A DNA stretch of 64,000 bases. Origin: Marinomonas piezotolerans (GTDB lineage: Bacteria; Pseudomonadota; Gammaproteobacteria; Pseudomonadales; Marinomonadaceae). The notes under the pieces were generated by a model. It saw only the letters and a list, made by a program, of their open reading frames with translations. It searched no databases and was not told the origin of the DNA. The stretch spans positions 62,001 through 126,000 of the forward strand of contig NZ_QKRA01000009.1 in assembly GCF_003362755.1 (NCBI RefSeq), written 5' to 3'. Shown here piece after piece: positions 1 through 9,527 of this stretch; positions within the stretch are counted from its first letter, which is position 1, and the number at the start of each line of letters is the position of its first letter. The position numbers and the translations under genes were made by a program.

Positions 1-876
1 TTTAATATTTTCACGCGCCGCCGCAATGGCTTTCTGTTCTCGATCTGTCCCCTGAAACCGCACATTTAAGTCTTCTGGAGATATCCGCTCATTTTTAGCC
101 AAATCCATGAGTTGCTGCCAAAGGCGATGATCGTGTTTTTTCCAGCCTTTAAAACCCCAATATTGACGTCGAGAACCAGGAGCAATATTGAGTGAAATCA
201 GCGCGGCTTCGACCAAAAATGTTCCCGAACCACACATAGGATCAACCAATTGCTGGAATTTAGAGTTTTTCGACCAACCAGCTCGCATCAGAAGGCCTGC
301 TGCAAGGTTCTCTTTTAAAGGCGCCATAGCGCCCTGTTGACGATAGCCACGGCGATGCATACTTTCGCCCGACAGGTCCAAGCTAAGCGTTGCATTATCA
401 CGTTTAATTTTAAGGGCAATTCGCAAGTCAGGCGCTTGCTTATCAACACTCGGACGATGTCCCGTTTTCTTAACAAAGTAGTCGGCAATCGCGTCCTTTG
501 TTTTCACGGCTCCAAACTGAGAGTTACGAATCGCGTTGTTTGTCCCATGGCAATCTATCGCAATAGTATTGTCGAAGGTCATGTGTTCAGCCCAGTCTAT
601 ATCAGAAACACCTTGATATAACTCTTCAGCATTAGTCACTTTGAAGGTTGCCAATGGCATCATTACACGGGTTGCTACACGTGACCACAAACAAGCTTGA
701 TACATGCCTTTGAGGTCAGTACTCAGTTTGACCTGTGCCTCACCTAGGCGTGTATTAGTGAGCCCCAGCTCATGTAGTTCTTTCTCTAGTATATTCTCTA
801 GTCCGATAGGACAAGTGAGCTCTAGTGCAATGTCTTGCGGGTCACTAACTTGAGTGGGCGCGTCTATATTTGTCAT
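1..876 (-). CDS. rlmL: 23S rRNA (guanine) methyltransferase RlmKL, N-terminal part (runs off the left edge)
   Basis: This is the first 292 codons of the bifunctional 23S rRNA methyltransferase that modifies G2445 and, through its C-terminal half, G2069 in the large ribosomal subunit. I translated the minus strand from the ATG at 876. The frame stays open to base 1, so the gene continues outside the window. The N-terminal region (about residues 15-160) reads as the ferredoxin-like plus THUMP RNA-binding region. It is followed by the start of the methyltransferase domain, with the DPMCGSGTFLVEAA SAM-binding motif at about residues 213-226. The gene is divergent from rmf, 121 bp away. Only the N-terminal activity can be judged; the C-terminal domain is not visible. 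Confidence 0.93.
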   Translation of the reverse strand, partial: MTNIDAPTQVSDPQDIALELTCPIGLENILEKELHELGLTNTRLGEAQVKLSTDLKGMYQACLWSRVATRVMMPLATFKVTNAEELYQGVSDIDWAEHMTFDNTIAIDCHGTNNAIRNSQFGAVKTKDAIADYFVKKTGHRPSVDKQAPDLRIALKIKRDNATLSLDLSGESMHRRGYRQQGAMAPLKENLAAGLLMRAGWSKNSKFQQLVDPMCGSGTFLVEAALISLNIAPGSRRQYWGFKGWKKHDHRLWQQLMDLAKNERISPEDLNVRFQGTDREQKAIAAARENIK

Positions 877-997
877 GTTTATTACTTTTTAGTGAATTTT
901 TGAATGATGTTAGAGCAAAGTGTTTTTAGACAAATCCCCTATCCTCTACTAATTATTACAGTCCACCTTAAAAAAGAGAACTGAGAGGAAGGATTCA

Positions 998-1207
998 ATG
1001 AAGAAACAAAAAAGAGATCTTCATCAAAGAGCTTATGTACGTGGCTACCGAGCTGGTATGGCAGGTCGGTCCAAAGGTCTTTCTGAAACATGTCACGTAA
1101 CTGCACGCCCTGATTGGTTAGCTGGATGGCGAGAAGGTCGAGAGGACATGTGGAATGGTTTAACCCCAGTAGATGGCACTTATAAAGCTGCCAACTTTTC
1201 TCAGTAA
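998..1207 (+). CDS. rmf: Ribosome modulation factor
   Basis: Small basic protein of 69 residues. In the known family it binds 70S ribosomes in stationary phase and, with HPF, joins them into inactive 100S dimers. The N-terminus MKKQKRDLHQRAYVRGYRAG and the central WLAGWREGREDMW segment match the RMF family closely. A strong ribosome binding site (AGGAAGG) lies about 6 bases before the ATG, as expected for a gene made in large amounts. It is monocistronic: a bidirectional terminator follows directly and the convergent pyrD ends 53 bp further on. It is slightly longer than the E. coli protein (55 residues) through its C-terminal tail. I found no convincing promoter in the 121 bp upstream. Confidence 0.95.
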   Translation: MKKQKRDLHQRAYVRGYRAGMAGRSKGLSETCHVTARPDWLAGWREGREDMWNGLTPVDGTYKAANFSQ

Positions 1208-1222
1208 ACACTTTATTCTTAT

Positions 1223-1251
1223 AAAAAAGGCCAGTATCGCTGGCCTTTTTT
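1223..1251. terminator. Bidirectional intrinsic terminator between rmf and pyrD
   Basis: Inverted repeat AAAAAAGGCCAG (1223-1234) and CTGGCCTTTTTT (1240-1251) around a 5-base loop. It has an A-tract on one side and a T-tract on the other, so it can end both the plus-strand rmf transcript and the minus-strand pyrD transcript. Confidence 0.9.
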
Positions 1252-1260
1252 CGCTATATG

Positions 1261-2298
1261 TTACGCCAAATTGCCCTGTTTGATGTACGCATCAGTTGCT
1301 GTAACCGCTTCTTGTACTAATTCAGGACCTCGATAGATAAAACCAGAATAAAGTTGAACAAGTTGAGCACCTGCTTGCAGTTTCTCAACTGCATCCGAGC
1401 CCGATAGAATACCACCCACACCGATGATCGGTAACGCACCCTGCAAATGCTCACTCAACACACGTACAACATGAGTGGACGCTTCTCGTACTGGCGCTCC
1501 ACTCAACCCTCCTGCCTCACTAGCGTGCACATGACCTTTTACAGCGTCTCGTGATAACGTCGTGTTGGTAGCAATGATGGCGTCGACATTTTGCTGCATC
1601 AAGGTATCCGCCACCATTTTAATTTCATCATCACTCATGTCTGGCGCTATTTTCACAGCCAAAGGAACCGCACGGCCATTCTCCTGAGCATAACGATTCT
1701 TTGCTTCAACTAATGGCTGAATCAACTCAGCTAAGCTCTCTCCAAACTGTAACGTTCGCAACCCTGGAGTATTTGGCGAACTAATGTTAGCGGTAATATA
1801 ATCCGCAAAAGGAATAACGCTCTCTAAACATGCCAGATAATCAGACGCCGCGTCTTCAACAGAGGTGGTCAGATTCTTCCCAATATTAACACCCAAAATG
1901 CCTTTATAACGGTGCTGACGTATGCGTGACAACATATGGTCAATACCCTTATTGTTGAACCCCATACGATTAATAATGGCTTCGTGCTCAGGTAATCTAA
2001 ACAATCTTGGTTTTGGATTCCCTGACTGCCCTTTCGGCGTGACTGTTCCCACTTCAACAAAGCCAAACCCCAATGCACCGAGCGCCTCAAACGCATCTGC
2101 ATTTTTGTCCAAGCCTGCGGCCAAACCTACAGCATTGGGAAAATCTAGTCCCATTACGTTTACAGGCTGTGTTACTTGGTGATGCTTGAATAAAGAAGTC
2201 AGCCCCAACCGAGAAGACGCTCCCAGCATATCAAGGGACAATTCATGGGAGACCTCAGGGTCCAATTTAAATAATAGCGAACGTGCTAAGTTATACAT
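1261..2298 (-). CDS. pyrD: Dihydroorotate dehydrogenase (quinone), class 2
   Basis: Catalyses oxidation of dihydroorotate to orotate, the fourth step of pyrimidine synthesis, passing electrons via FMN to the membrane quinone pool. At 345 residues it has the usual class 2 length. The amphipathic N-terminal helix region (residues 1-40) is typical of the membrane-associated class. Visible signatures are [20 protein letters not shown] near residue 58, [11 protein letters not shown] with the class 2 catalytic serine near residue 172, and the phosphate-binding [11 protein letters not shown] near residue 292. The start at 2298 gives the family-typical N-terminus [15 protein letters not shown]. The gene ends facing rmf, with a shared terminator. 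Confidence 0.97.
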   Translation of the reverse strand: MYNLARSLLFKLDPEVSHELSLDMLGASSRLGLTSLFKHHQVTQPVNVMGLDFPNAVGLAAGLDKNADAFEALGALGFGFVEVGTVTPKGQSGNPKPRLFRLPEHEAIINRMGFNNKGIDHMLSRIRQHRYKGILGVNIGKNLTTSVEDAASDYLACLESVIPFADYITANISSPNTPGLRTLQFGESLAELIQPLVEAKNRYAQENGRAVPLAVKIAPDMSDDEIKMVADTLMQQNVDAIIATNTTLSRDAVKGHVHASEAGGLSGAPVREASTHVVRVLSEHLQGALPIIGVGGILSGSDAVEKLQAGAQLVQLYSGFIYRGPELVQEAVTATDAYIKQGNLA

Positions 2299-2330
2299 AT
2301 GGGGCTGCCTAATGGTAACTCGTTGTAATG

Positions 2331-2552
2331 TTAATGTTTTTTCTCTATGCCAACCAGCTTTCGGTTTTCATCAAACTCAATTTCAAATACACCATAAACG
2401 CCTTTGAGTGTGACAAAACGCTGAAATACAGACAGTGGCAATTGTACTTTTCGCCCATCTCGGCTTTGTGCGACCAAATATTTTTTTGTGCCACGGTACA
2501 TTTCTTTGTATTGATGAGCAGAAAGGTCGACATCAATGATTATTTTAGCCAT
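2331..2552 (-). CDS. DUF2835 family protein
   Basis: A 73-residue protein of unknown function that I assign to the DUF2835 family. The pattern is [20 protein letters not shown], then [18 protein letters not shown] and a C-terminal [12 protein letters not shown]. The family occurs in gammaproteobacteria as a small single-domain, mostly beta protein with no established role. The gene sits 32 bp upstream of pyrD on the same strand, so the two could share a transcript. An overlapping frame-shifted ORF on the same strand is a shadow: this frame carries the conserved motif. Confidence 0.85.
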   Translation of the reverse strand: MAKIIIDVDLSAHQYKEMYRGTKKYLVAQSRDGRKVQLPLSVFQRFVTLKGVYGVFEIEFDENRKLVGIEKKH

Positions 2553-2589
2553 TTAGTGTACTCAAACTCCTCTATGACCTTGTCTACGC

Positions 2590-2619
2590 TTGTCGTACAT
2601 GATTCAACTTAGATATTAT
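2590..2619 (+). promoter_or_regulatory. Predicted sigma-70 promoter of the MoxR/Bat operon
   Basis: TTGTCG (2590-2595), an 18-base spacer and TATTAT (2614-2619) predict a start near 2626, about 53 bases before the moxR-like ATG. A perfect TTGACA at 2650-2655 was also seen, but its -10 would abut the start codon, so I prefer the upstream pair. Confidence 0.5.
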
Positions 2620-2678
2620 GAGGAGTATTATATTGCCTCGACTCATTATTTGACAGAAGTATAAAGGCCAAAGATTAT

Positions 2679-3644
2679 ATGGAAGCTGTTATCAACCGCC
2701 TTAAAGAGCATTTAAATCAGTCTATCGTTGGTCAAGAGACCTTACTTAACGAATTGCTAATTGGACTGATTGCAAAAGGGCATGTACTTCTAGAAGGTCC
2801 GCCGGGAATAGCGAAAACAACCGCTGCAAAAGCCCTATCAAGCGCCGTATGCGCAAGCTTTCAACGAATTCAGTTCACCCCTGATTTATTGCCTGGCGAT
2901 GTCACAGGATCGGATATTTTTCAGCAAGAAACGAGCGATTTTAGCTTTGTTCCTGGCCCTATTATGCACGACATTATTCTCACCGATGAGATAAACCGTG
3001 CGCCGGCGAAAGTTCAATCTGCGTTATTGGAAGCCATGGCTGAAAAGCAAGTAACGGTGGGCAATAACACCTACCCACTTCCAGATCTTTTTTTCGTCAT
3101 CGCGACACAAAACCCGATCGAACAAGAAGGGACTTATCCACTTCCTGAAGCGCAATTAGATCGCTTTATTATGAAGATCGAGGTGGATTACCCCGATGCA
3201 GAAACAGAATTGAATGTTTTAAGACTAGTACGGCAAAACGACTTGAATACTGACCCCAAACGGCCCTCACCTGTCGCTACACCTAACGATATTTTAGCGC
3301 TACAAGCTGCAGCATTGAACATTTATATGGCTGAATCAGTAGAGCAATATATTGTACACCTCGTCATGGCCACTAGAGAGCCTGACAAATATTTTAACGA
3401 TAACAATGAGTTCGCATCATTAATCGATTACGGCGTCAGCCCTCGAGGTACACTTGCTTTGGACCGCTGCGCGCGCGCCCATGCACTAATATCTGGCCGC
3501 GACTACGTAACGCCTGATGATGTCAGATCGGTTATCCATGCCGTATTTAGGCATCGACTCGTACTTTCTTTTCAGGCGGCTGCGCAAAATAAAAGTGTCG
3601 AACAAATCATCAATATGATCTTAAATAAGGTACCGGTGCTGTGA
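2679..3644 (+). CDS. MoxR-family AAA+ ATPase
   Basis: AAA+ ATPase of the MoxR family, 321 residues. MoxR proteins act as chaperone-like ATPases that work with VWA-domain partners encoded beside them. Visible motifs are Walker A GPPGIAKTTAA (about residues 40-50), Walker B IILTDEINRAP (about 102-112), sensor 1 IATQNPIEQEGTYPLPEAQ (about 143-161), and a C-terminal lid with the SPRGTLALDRCARA segment near 258. It opens a tightly packed set of genes: the next starts 4 bases after the stop, and the rest overlap. The proteins that follow (DUF58, DUF4381, two VWA proteins, BatD) form the classic partner set. The substrate is not known from sequence. Confidence 0.93.
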   Translation: MEAVINRLKEHLNQSIVGQETLLNELLIGLIAKGHVLLEGPPGIAKTTAAKALSSAVCASFQRIQFTPDLLPGDVTGSDIFQQETSDFSFVPGPIMHDIILTDEINRAPAKVQSALLEAMAEKQVTVGNNTYPLPDLFFVIATQNPIEQEGTYPLPEAQLDRFIMKIEVDYPDAETELNVLRLVRQNDLNTDPKRPSPVATPNDILALQAAALNIYMAESVEQYIVHLVMATREPDKYFNDNNEFASLIDYGVSPRGTLALDRCARAHALISGRDYVTPDDVRSVIHAVFRHRLVLSFQAAAQNKSVEQIINMILNKVPVL

Positions 3645-3647
3645 CCT

Positions 3648-4538
3648 ATGCAGGACTTAATTAGCCCCGCTTCACCCGAGCTTACAGCATCTCACCTCAG
3701 AGCTCTTGCGCCACTCGCTAAAGTTCTTGGTAGGGCTACCAATACAGCGCCCCCAAAAACACGACTTGGGGCATCGCTCAGCAAACAAAAAGGGCACGGT
3801 GTTGAGCTATATGAGGTACGCCCCTACCATACAAATGACGAAGTCCGTCACATGGATTGGCGTATCACCGCTCGCACAGGTAGCCCTCATACACGTGTGT
3901 ATACAGAAGAAAAAGAGCACAGTAGTCATCTCTGTATTTCTTTATCGGACAATGCCTATTTTGGCACCTCCACAACATTTTTAAGCACCCGTTTAATTCA
4001 GGTTGGCGCACTCATCGGATGGCGCAGCCAATTTAAGCGCGAACAAATTGGACTAAGCCTGTCGGGACAACCAACAATAAAAAGAATCAAAGACTGGGCG
4101 TTTTTTAGCGACTCATTGGCGAAGCTAACTAACGTATCCAACCGCGGTTCTTGCGAGTACTCTTTTCAAGCTGAGATACCCAACAATATTAGAAGTAGCT
4201 CCATTATCATTCTAAGCGATCAACTTCACATCACCCATGCGGGACATAACGCACTTGTCCAACTAGCACAACACAATCGAGTAGTCTGGATTTCCGTCGA
4301 GGATGATCAAACGTTTCAACTCCCCCCAGGGAATTACACTCTGAAAGCACAGAATAAGCTGTTAACTTCTGAGCTACATGCCAACGATATTGCAACCACT
4401 GCAAAGCAGTATCAACGAAAGCAACAAGAGCTGGATGCAACACTCGCTTCAATGGGTATTCGCCGCTTTGTCTTTGATGTTAATGATTCCCCAGTATCAA
4501 TAGCACGTCAGCTGCTAACAAGAGGGATAATACAATGA
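3648..4538 (+). CDS. DUF58 domain protein
   Basis: A 296-residue protein of the DUF58 family, which nearly always accompanies MoxR ATPases and is distantly VWA-like. The family core is visible as ELYEVRPYHTNDEVRHMDWR at about residues 54-73, matching the usual RPY-x-D-x-R-x-x-D-W pattern. No transmembrane segment is evident, so it is probably cytoplasmic, while its neighbours are membrane proteins. It starts 4 bases after the ATPase gene and its stop overlaps the next start in an ATGA junction, implying translational coupling. Exact function unknown. Confidence 0.88.
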   Translation: MQDLISPASPELTASHLRALAPLAKVLGRATNTAPPKTRLGASLSKQKGHGVELYEVRPYHTNDEVRHMDWRITARTGSPHTRVYTEEKEHSSHLCISLSDNAYFGTSTTFLSTRLIQVGALIGWRSQFKREQIGLSLSGQPTIKRIKDWAFFSDSLAKLTNVSNRGSCEYSFQAEIPNNIRSSSIIILSDQLHITHAGHNALVQLAQHNRVVWISVEDDQTFQLPPGNYTLKAQNKLLTSELHANDIATTAKQYQRKQQELDATLASMGIRRFVFDVNDSPVSIARQLLTRGIIQ

Positions 4539-5011
4539 TGAATAACGCGTCTATCGAGCTACCTAACGAATCTTTTATCTTACCTAAAGAGATTGCTATG
4601 TGGCCGCCTGCGTGGCACTTCTGGCTTACTCTTGGAGTGCTTATATGTGTCATACTAGTCAGCACTTGGTTGTTTTATAAGCGACATACGTCACGTCGGT
4701 ATCGTCACGAAGCCCTTAAACTGTTAATCAATATCGATGAACACACCTCAGACTCTGAGCTGATCAGATTGAGCTTAGAATCCATTCGACGTACGCTGAT
4801 TACAGAAAAAAAAGAAAGTTTAGCAAGCCTGCCAACCGAAGCACTCTTACTCCGCCTAGACCAACAATCCAAGACAAAAAAATATGCTTTCAGCTCAATT
4901 TCATCTTGTTTAGCTCACGGTCTTTACCGACCTGATACAAACTTGAGCTCAGAGCAGCGTCAGCAAATAGTTACGATTACGCGTACTTGGATAAGGAAGC
5001 ACCATGCTTGA
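4535..5011 (+). CDS. DUF4381 membrane protein of the Bat-type operon
   Basis: A 158-residue protein with one transmembrane segment at about residues 27-47 (WHFWLTLGVLICVILVSTWL). This is preceded by the proline/tryptophan stretch MWPPAWHFW that is usual in DUF4381 proteins of MoxR/VWA operons. The remaining roughly 110 residues are a charged, probably cytoplasmic helical domain. The ATG overlaps the previous stop by 4 bases, and its own stop overlaps the next start by 8, so the protein is very likely made in fixed ratio with its neighbours. Function not established. Confidence 0.82.
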   Translation: MMNNASIELPNESFILPKEIAMWPPAWHFWLTLGVLICVILVSTWLFYKRHTSRRYRHEALKLLINIDEHTSDSELIRLSLESIRRTLITEKKESLASLPTEALLLRLDQQSKTKKYAFSSISSCLAHGLYRPDTNLSSEQRQQIVTITRTWIRKHHA

Positions 5012-6008
5012 GTTGCAATGGCCATGGATATTGGCCCTACTCCCGCTTCCAATGTTGCTTTTGTTCATGAACAAAACCGCTTCAAAGCAAAGCGAAGCCA
5101 TTTATTGGCGCTTTAGTCGGGTTTTGTCATTAAATAGCAGCAGAAAAAAAGCTCGTTTTTCGCGGTATTTAAGCGCCACACCTCTCACCCTAGCTTGGTG
5201 TTCACTGGTGTTAGGTATATCCCAACCGACTTGGCTAGGTGAACCTACCAAAATTCCTCCAACTGGAAGAGACTTACTCATTGCGTTGGACCTATCTGGT
5301 AGTATGCAAGTCACTGATATGACGTCTAATCAGACGCCGATCAACCGCTTACAAGCGGCGAAAAATGTTCTTGAAGAATTTATCAATGAACGTCGTGGAG
5401 ATCGCGTTGGCATTATCGTTTTCGGCAGTAAGGCCTTCCTACAAGCACCCTTAAGTTTTGACCTCAATACTATCAATCAACTCGTGCAAGAAACTCAAAT
5501 AGGCTTTGCAGGTGAACAAACAGCGATTGGTGAAGCAATTGGATTAGGTATCAAACGTCTAGAAGATAAGCCCGCTGATAAAAAAGTGCTCATATTGATG
5601 ACAGACGGAGCCAATACGGCTGGCCGCGTTAGTCCATTGCAAGCGGCTAACTTTGCCGCCAAAGAGGATGTCATCGTTCATACAATCGGGATTGGCGCTG
5701 AAAAAATGATTGTTCAAGGCTTTTTTGGCCCGAAAGAGATCAATCCCTCAAGTGACTTGGATGAAGCATTACTAACTAATATCGCGGAACTTACAGGGGG
5801 GCAATTTTTCCGTGCTCGAAGCTTAGATGAATTACACGCCATATACCGCACCCTTGATGAACTAGAGCCTACTCCCTCAGAAGAAGTGTTTCAGCGTCCC
5901 GTTACCAGTCTATTTCACTGGTTAGGCCTTCTATCACTAATACTACTAGGCGTAGCCATGCTAGTAAGTGGCAATGTTAAGCTTCGTCGCAAGAGTAACG
6001 CCGTATGA
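5004..6008 (+). CDS. VWA-domain membrane protein, BatA-like
   Basis: A 334-residue inner-membrane protein with a von Willebrand factor A domain. Hydrophobic segments lie at about residues 7-22 and 58-73, the VWA domain at about 88-285, and a C-terminal transmembrane segment at about 308-325. The metal-ion-dependent adhesion site is intact: DLSGS begins at Asp96, with the later TDGAN element near residue 200. BatA-like proteins are thought to form a periplasmic or membrane complex with the second VWA protein and BatD, driven by the MoxR ATPase. It overlaps its neighbours by 8 and 4 bases. The original Bacteroides aerotolerance role is family knowledge and need not apply here. Confidence 0.9.
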   Translation: MLELQWPWILALLPLPMLLLFMNKTASKQSEAIYWRFSRVLSLNSSRKKARFSRYLSATPLTLAWCSLVLGISQPTWLGEPTKIPPTGRDLLIALDLSGSMQVTDMTSNQTPINRLQAAKNVLEEFINERRGDRVGIIVFGSKAFLQAPLSFDLNTINQLVQETQIGFAGEQTAIGEAIGLGIKRLEDKPADKKVLILMTDGANTAGRVSPLQAANFAAKEDVIVHTIGIGAEKMIVQGFFGPKEINPSSDLDEALLTNIAELTGGQFFRARSLDELHAIYRTLDELEPTPSEEVFQRPVTSLFHWLGLLSLILLGVAMLVSGNVKLRRKSNAV

Positions 6009-7681
6009 CATTGTTTGAAATCATTCACTTTAACCGACCTGAGTGGTTGTGGCTAATACCGATCGTCGCCTTACTAACCACACTGTTTTATTTGAATTCA
6101 ACGTCGACAAATTTGAAAAAAGTGGTTGCACCGCACTTGATACCTTATTTAACAACGACAAATAGTAAATCTGTGATGAACAGATGGGGCGGCTTAGCTT
6201 GCATAATAATTTTTATCATTGGTTTGGCAGGTTTCAGCGTTAGCAAAACACAAACAGAACTTTATAACTCCACTCATAAAACGGTTTTTATTGTCGACCA
6301 GTCTTTATCATTGTACGCAACCGACGTACGCCCTAATCGATTAACCAAAGCTAAACAATTGCTCAGAGACATCATTAATAGTGATATCTCGGGTGAGATC
6401 GCGCTTGTCGCATTTGCAGGCGATGCATACGTAATCAGTCCGTTCACTCAGGACAAAGAAACGCTCATACACTTTCTCGTTGCATTGGACCCCGTCATAA
6501 TGCCACTTTACGGTAGTCGCTTGACAACCGGTCTTGACCTAGCTGTTTCACTACTCGATACAACAGATACTCAGAGCAATTTCGTCGTATTGACGGATGA
6601 CCTAACGCAAACCGATGCGGAATATCTGCGCAACAATCAGGCGCTAAAGAGTATATCTATCGATGTTATTACCGTAGGGACGGAAAAAGGGGCTGAGATC
6701 CTTCTACCAAATGGCGAGACTTTGAGGCGAAATAACCTGCCAGTTATACCAACCACTCCTGTAAGCCAGATAAAAGCTTTGGTTGAAGAGATCGGCGGAA
6801 ACGCCTTCACTCACGAATCAAGTGGTTCTGATATCGCCAGAATTGGGCAATCAAATGGTTTCCAAGATAATGTTGAACGAACTCAAGTTTCTGGCATTAC
6901 GTGGAAAGAGCAAGGGCATTGGTTGGCCTTACCTTTTCTAATTTGGCTATTGTGGCAATTTAAAACACGTGTAATCTTTTGCTTACTATTAGCTTTACCT
7001 TTTCTGCATCAACATGCCGACGCCTCTCCGCTAGATTGGTTCAAGACCAAAGATCAGCAAGCGCAAGAGGCTGTCAATATTGGTGATTGGCAACGCGCAG
7101 CTAATCTGTTCACAAAACCAGATTGGAAGGCTGCAAGCCTATATGCCACACAAGACTATCAAGGCGCGGCTGAATTGCTAGCACCTATCGCAAGTAGCCC
7201 CGAAGAGCTTTACAATCTAGCGAATGCCACGGCCCTTAGTGGTGATTTGGAGAGCGCGGTTAAAACGTATGAACGAGCACTAGAGCTCAAGCCAAATTTT
7301 AAGGAAGCGCAAGAAAACCTAGACTATTTGAAACAAAAAATGAGCGACTCAGAACACCAAAATGGTGATGACAAACCAGACCAAGACTCTTCCAATCAAC
7401 CCTCTCCTTCGCAATCAACCGAAAATAGCGATCAACGAGGGGACCAAGAGCAAGACAAGAATTCAGAAAAAACGGATAATCAAAACGAGTCCTCTGAACA
7501 ATCCGAACCAGAAGAGACAACTCCTTCGTCTATCCAAGAAGACCAGCAAGCATTAGATCAATGGCTTAGGCAAATACAAGACGACCCAGGTACTCTGTTA
7601 CAGCGTAAACTCTGGTATCTCCATCAAGAGAGACGAAACGAAAACCACTACAACCAAGAAGAAGGTATACAACCATGGTAG
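6005..7681 (+). CDS. VWA and TPR domain membrane protein, BatB/BatC-like fusion
   Basis: A 558-residue protein joining what are separate BatB and BatC genes in some bacteria. Order: transmembrane segments at about 14-30 and 61-79, a VWA domain at about 92-270 with MIDAS residues DQSLS beginning at Asp98, a hydrophobic segment at about 304-335, then TPR repeats at about 350-440 (clear in NLANATALSGDLESAVKTYE). The tail at about 445-510 is disordered and very rich in Q, S, E, D and N. A final short segment, DQWLRQIQDDPGTLLQRK, is typical of the family C-terminus. It starts in an ATGA overlap with the previous gene and overlaps batD by 7 bases. Confidence 0.9.
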   Translation: MTLFEIIHFNRPEWLWLIPIVALLTTLFYLNSTSTNLKKVVAPHLIPYLTTTNSKSVMNRWGGLACIIIFIIGLAGFSVSKTQTELYNSTHKTVFIVDQSLSLYATDVRPNRLTKAKQLLRDIINSDISGEIALVAFAGDAYVISPFTQDKETLIHFLVALDPVIMPLYGSRLTTGLDLAVSLLDTTDTQSNFVVLTDDLTQTDAEYLRNNQALKSISIDVITVGTEKGAEILLPNGETLRRNNLPVIPTTPVSQIKALVEEIGGNAFTHESSGSDIARIGQSNGFQDNVERTQVSGITWKEQGHWLALPFLIWLLWQFKTRVIFCLLLALPFLHQHADASPLDWFKTKDQQAQEAVNIGDWQRAANLFTKPDWKAASLYATQDYQGAAELLAPIASSPEELYNLANATALSGDLESAVKTYERALELKPNFKEAQENLDYLKQKMSDSEHQNGDDKPDQDSSNQPSPSQSTENSDQRGDQEQDKNSEKTDNQNESSEQSEPEETTPSSIQEDQQALDQWLRQIQDDPGTLLQRKLWYLHQERRNENHYNQEEGIQPW

Positions 7682-9507
7682 TGCGCCACTTATTCAATGC
7701 CTCTTTAATCCCTACACTGGCAATGATTCTAGCGATACTGCTGCTATTAGGCTCCACCTCTCTTCACGCCAATGAAGTCAGCGCAGCGCTAAACAAAAAC
7801 GTGGTCACCGAAAATGAAATCGTACAACTAACAGTTCGAGCGGATTTTAGCGACACCGGTACCGGACCCGATTTTTCACCGCTAAAACGCGATTTTGATA
7901 TTTTAAGTCAGAGCCAAAACAGCCAATTCAGCTTTAACTTAGGGACAAATAAAGCGCTGAGTTTTTGGGTCGTTACACTCAAACCAAAAGCGGTAGGGAA
8001 TTTTCAAATCCCCTCGATTAAAGTTGGCAATGAAACCTCAAACCCTCTTTACTTAGAGGTCAAACCTGCCCGACAAATGACCGACACCAATGGGAACCCT
8101 TTGGTTCGTTTGGAATTTAAAACCGATACTTTACAGCCTTATGTACAACAACAAGTCAAACTAACACTCGAGCTTTTCAGCGCGGCACCGTTACAAAACA
8201 CAAAACTTTCTACCCCGAACCACCCTAACTTGCTAATAGAGCGCCTATCTGATGATCAAATTCGTTACGAGGACATTAATGGAACGTCCTATCAAGTCCT
8301 TACACGAGAATACATTGCCTTTCCACAGAGAAGTGGTTCAGTACAACTTAACAACCAAACAGTCGACGCTATACTCAGTACTAGCTCTGGGCGGCGCGCA
8401 ATTACGGTCAAAAGCTCGACCATTGACTTAGATGTACTGCCTATTCCTGCGTCATACGGTAATACTAACTGGCTACCAACCGATGCATTAGCAATTAAGT
8501 CACAGCTCACAACGTCCCTCGACACACCAAGAGTTGGCGACACTCTCAACTGGACCATTGATATTTCCGCTCATGGAGTATTGGGGGAACAACTTCCAAC
8601 GATAAACTTCGATAGCACTCGCGCCTACAAGCTCTACCCTACACCGCCAAAGTTCGACACCCGTAAAAGTTCAGCAGGGGTCACAGGGCGGGAGTCGATC
8701 AATATAGAAGTTGTACCAACCGAAGCAGGAACGCTCACATTACCGAAAGTTGAAGTGATATATTGGGATCCAACAGAACGCGCCGTCAAATCCGTATCTG
8801 CGATGACCAATACTATGGAGATTGCAGCTCTACCAAGTATAGCGGCTACAGAAATTTCAAGCTCGCCACAGACGCCCACACCGGAGCCCTCCCAAACCAT
8901 CGATAATAATGAGAAAACCTCTGAACCGGTTGCCCCCATCTCACTAAAAAAACCAAACAAGGTAACAGAACCGTCAGTTCCTTCAGACGCAGAGCCAGCA
9001 AAACTAAATGTAGTCCTAGAAACCCAACAGAGTACACCTATACCTTGGGTTACTATATTAGCCATTGCACTGATCGTGATGGGTACGACGGGATTATTGA
9101 TTTTGCTTAGGCGCCAACGTCAACATCCACGTTCAGAGACTGACGAACAAGTGCCAACGCTACAAGAGTTCGCTCCGCTTACTTCACAGGATGAATCCTC
9201 AGCATTTAATCAGCTGTTAAATGGATGCCGTAATAACGACCTAAGTACCTTGCGACTCAACTTATTAGAATGGGCGCGCCACCGTTGGGGCTCAGATAGC
9301 ATAAGAGGTGTAGAAGATATAAAACGTCTTGCTAATAACCCTAGGTTGACACAACTACTAATGGAAGCAGAACTGGTGATGTACTCTGATACCGCCTCAA
9401 CACAATGGAACGGAGAAGCGCTCGCCAATACACTTGAAGAATACGCAACAGGGCAAAAGAAGCCCTCCCAAGCGAGCCAACTTAAAACACTTTACCCTAA
9501 TTTTTAA
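7675..9507 (+). CDS. BatD family protein
   Basis: A 610-residue BatD/oxygen-tolerance family protein. An N-terminal signal sequence (about residues 12-32, hydrophobic, ending near SLHA-NE) exports a large beta-rich region made of immunoglobulin-like repeats. A proline/serine/threonine-rich linker lies at about 395-450, followed by a single transmembrane helix at about 460-479 and a cytoplasmic C-terminal tail of about 130 residues. It should span the inner membrane with its bulk in the periplasm, next to the two VWA proteins. The start is chosen from the 7-base overlap with the upstream gene and the good signal peptide. A DyP-type peroxidase follows 20 bp later. Confidence 0.88.
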   Translation: MVVRHLFNASLIPTLAMILAILLLLGSTSLHANEVSAALNKNVVTENEIVQLTVRADFSDTGTGPDFSPLKRDFDILSQSQNSQFSFNLGTNKALSFWVVTLKPKAVGNFQIPSIKVGNETSNPLYLEVKPARQMTDTNGNPLVRLEFKTDTLQPYVQQQVKLTLELFSAAPLQNTKLSTPNHPNLLIERLSDDQIRYEDINGTSYQVLTREYIAFPQRSGSVQLNNQTVDAILSTSSGRRAITVKSSTIDLDVLPIPASYGNTNWLPTDALAIKSQLTTSLDTPRVGDTLNWTIDISAHGVLGEQLPTINFDSTRAYKLYPTPPKFDTRKSSAGVTGRESINIEVVPTEAGTLTLPKVEVIYWDPTERAVKSVSAMTNTMEIAALPSIAATEISSSPQTPTPEPSQTIDNNEKTSEPVAPISLKKPNKVTEPSVPSDAEPAKLNVVLETQQSTPIPWVTILAIALIVMGTTGLLILLRRQRQHPRSETDEQVPTLQEFAPLTSQDESSAFNQLLNGCRNNDLSTLRLNLLEWARHRWGSDSIRGVEDIKRLANNPRLTQLLMEAELVMYSDTASTQWNGEALANTLEEYATGQKKPSQASQLKTLYPNF

Positions 9508-9527
9508 GGGACTCTAGGAGCATATTT

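Noticed and set aside
939-1211. 90-codon minus-strand ORF opposite rmf
   Set aside because: It lies fully antisense to a clear RMF gene with a strong ribosome binding site, and its protein has no recognisable motif.
2650-2678. Promoter with perfect TTGACA before moxR
   Set aside because: The -10 at the right spacing would touch the start codon, and the leaderless mRNA it implies is unlikely next to a better upstream promoter.
8634-9065. 143-codon minus-strand ORF inside batD
   Set aside because: It is a shadow of the batD reading frame, without a ribosome binding site or recognisable domain.
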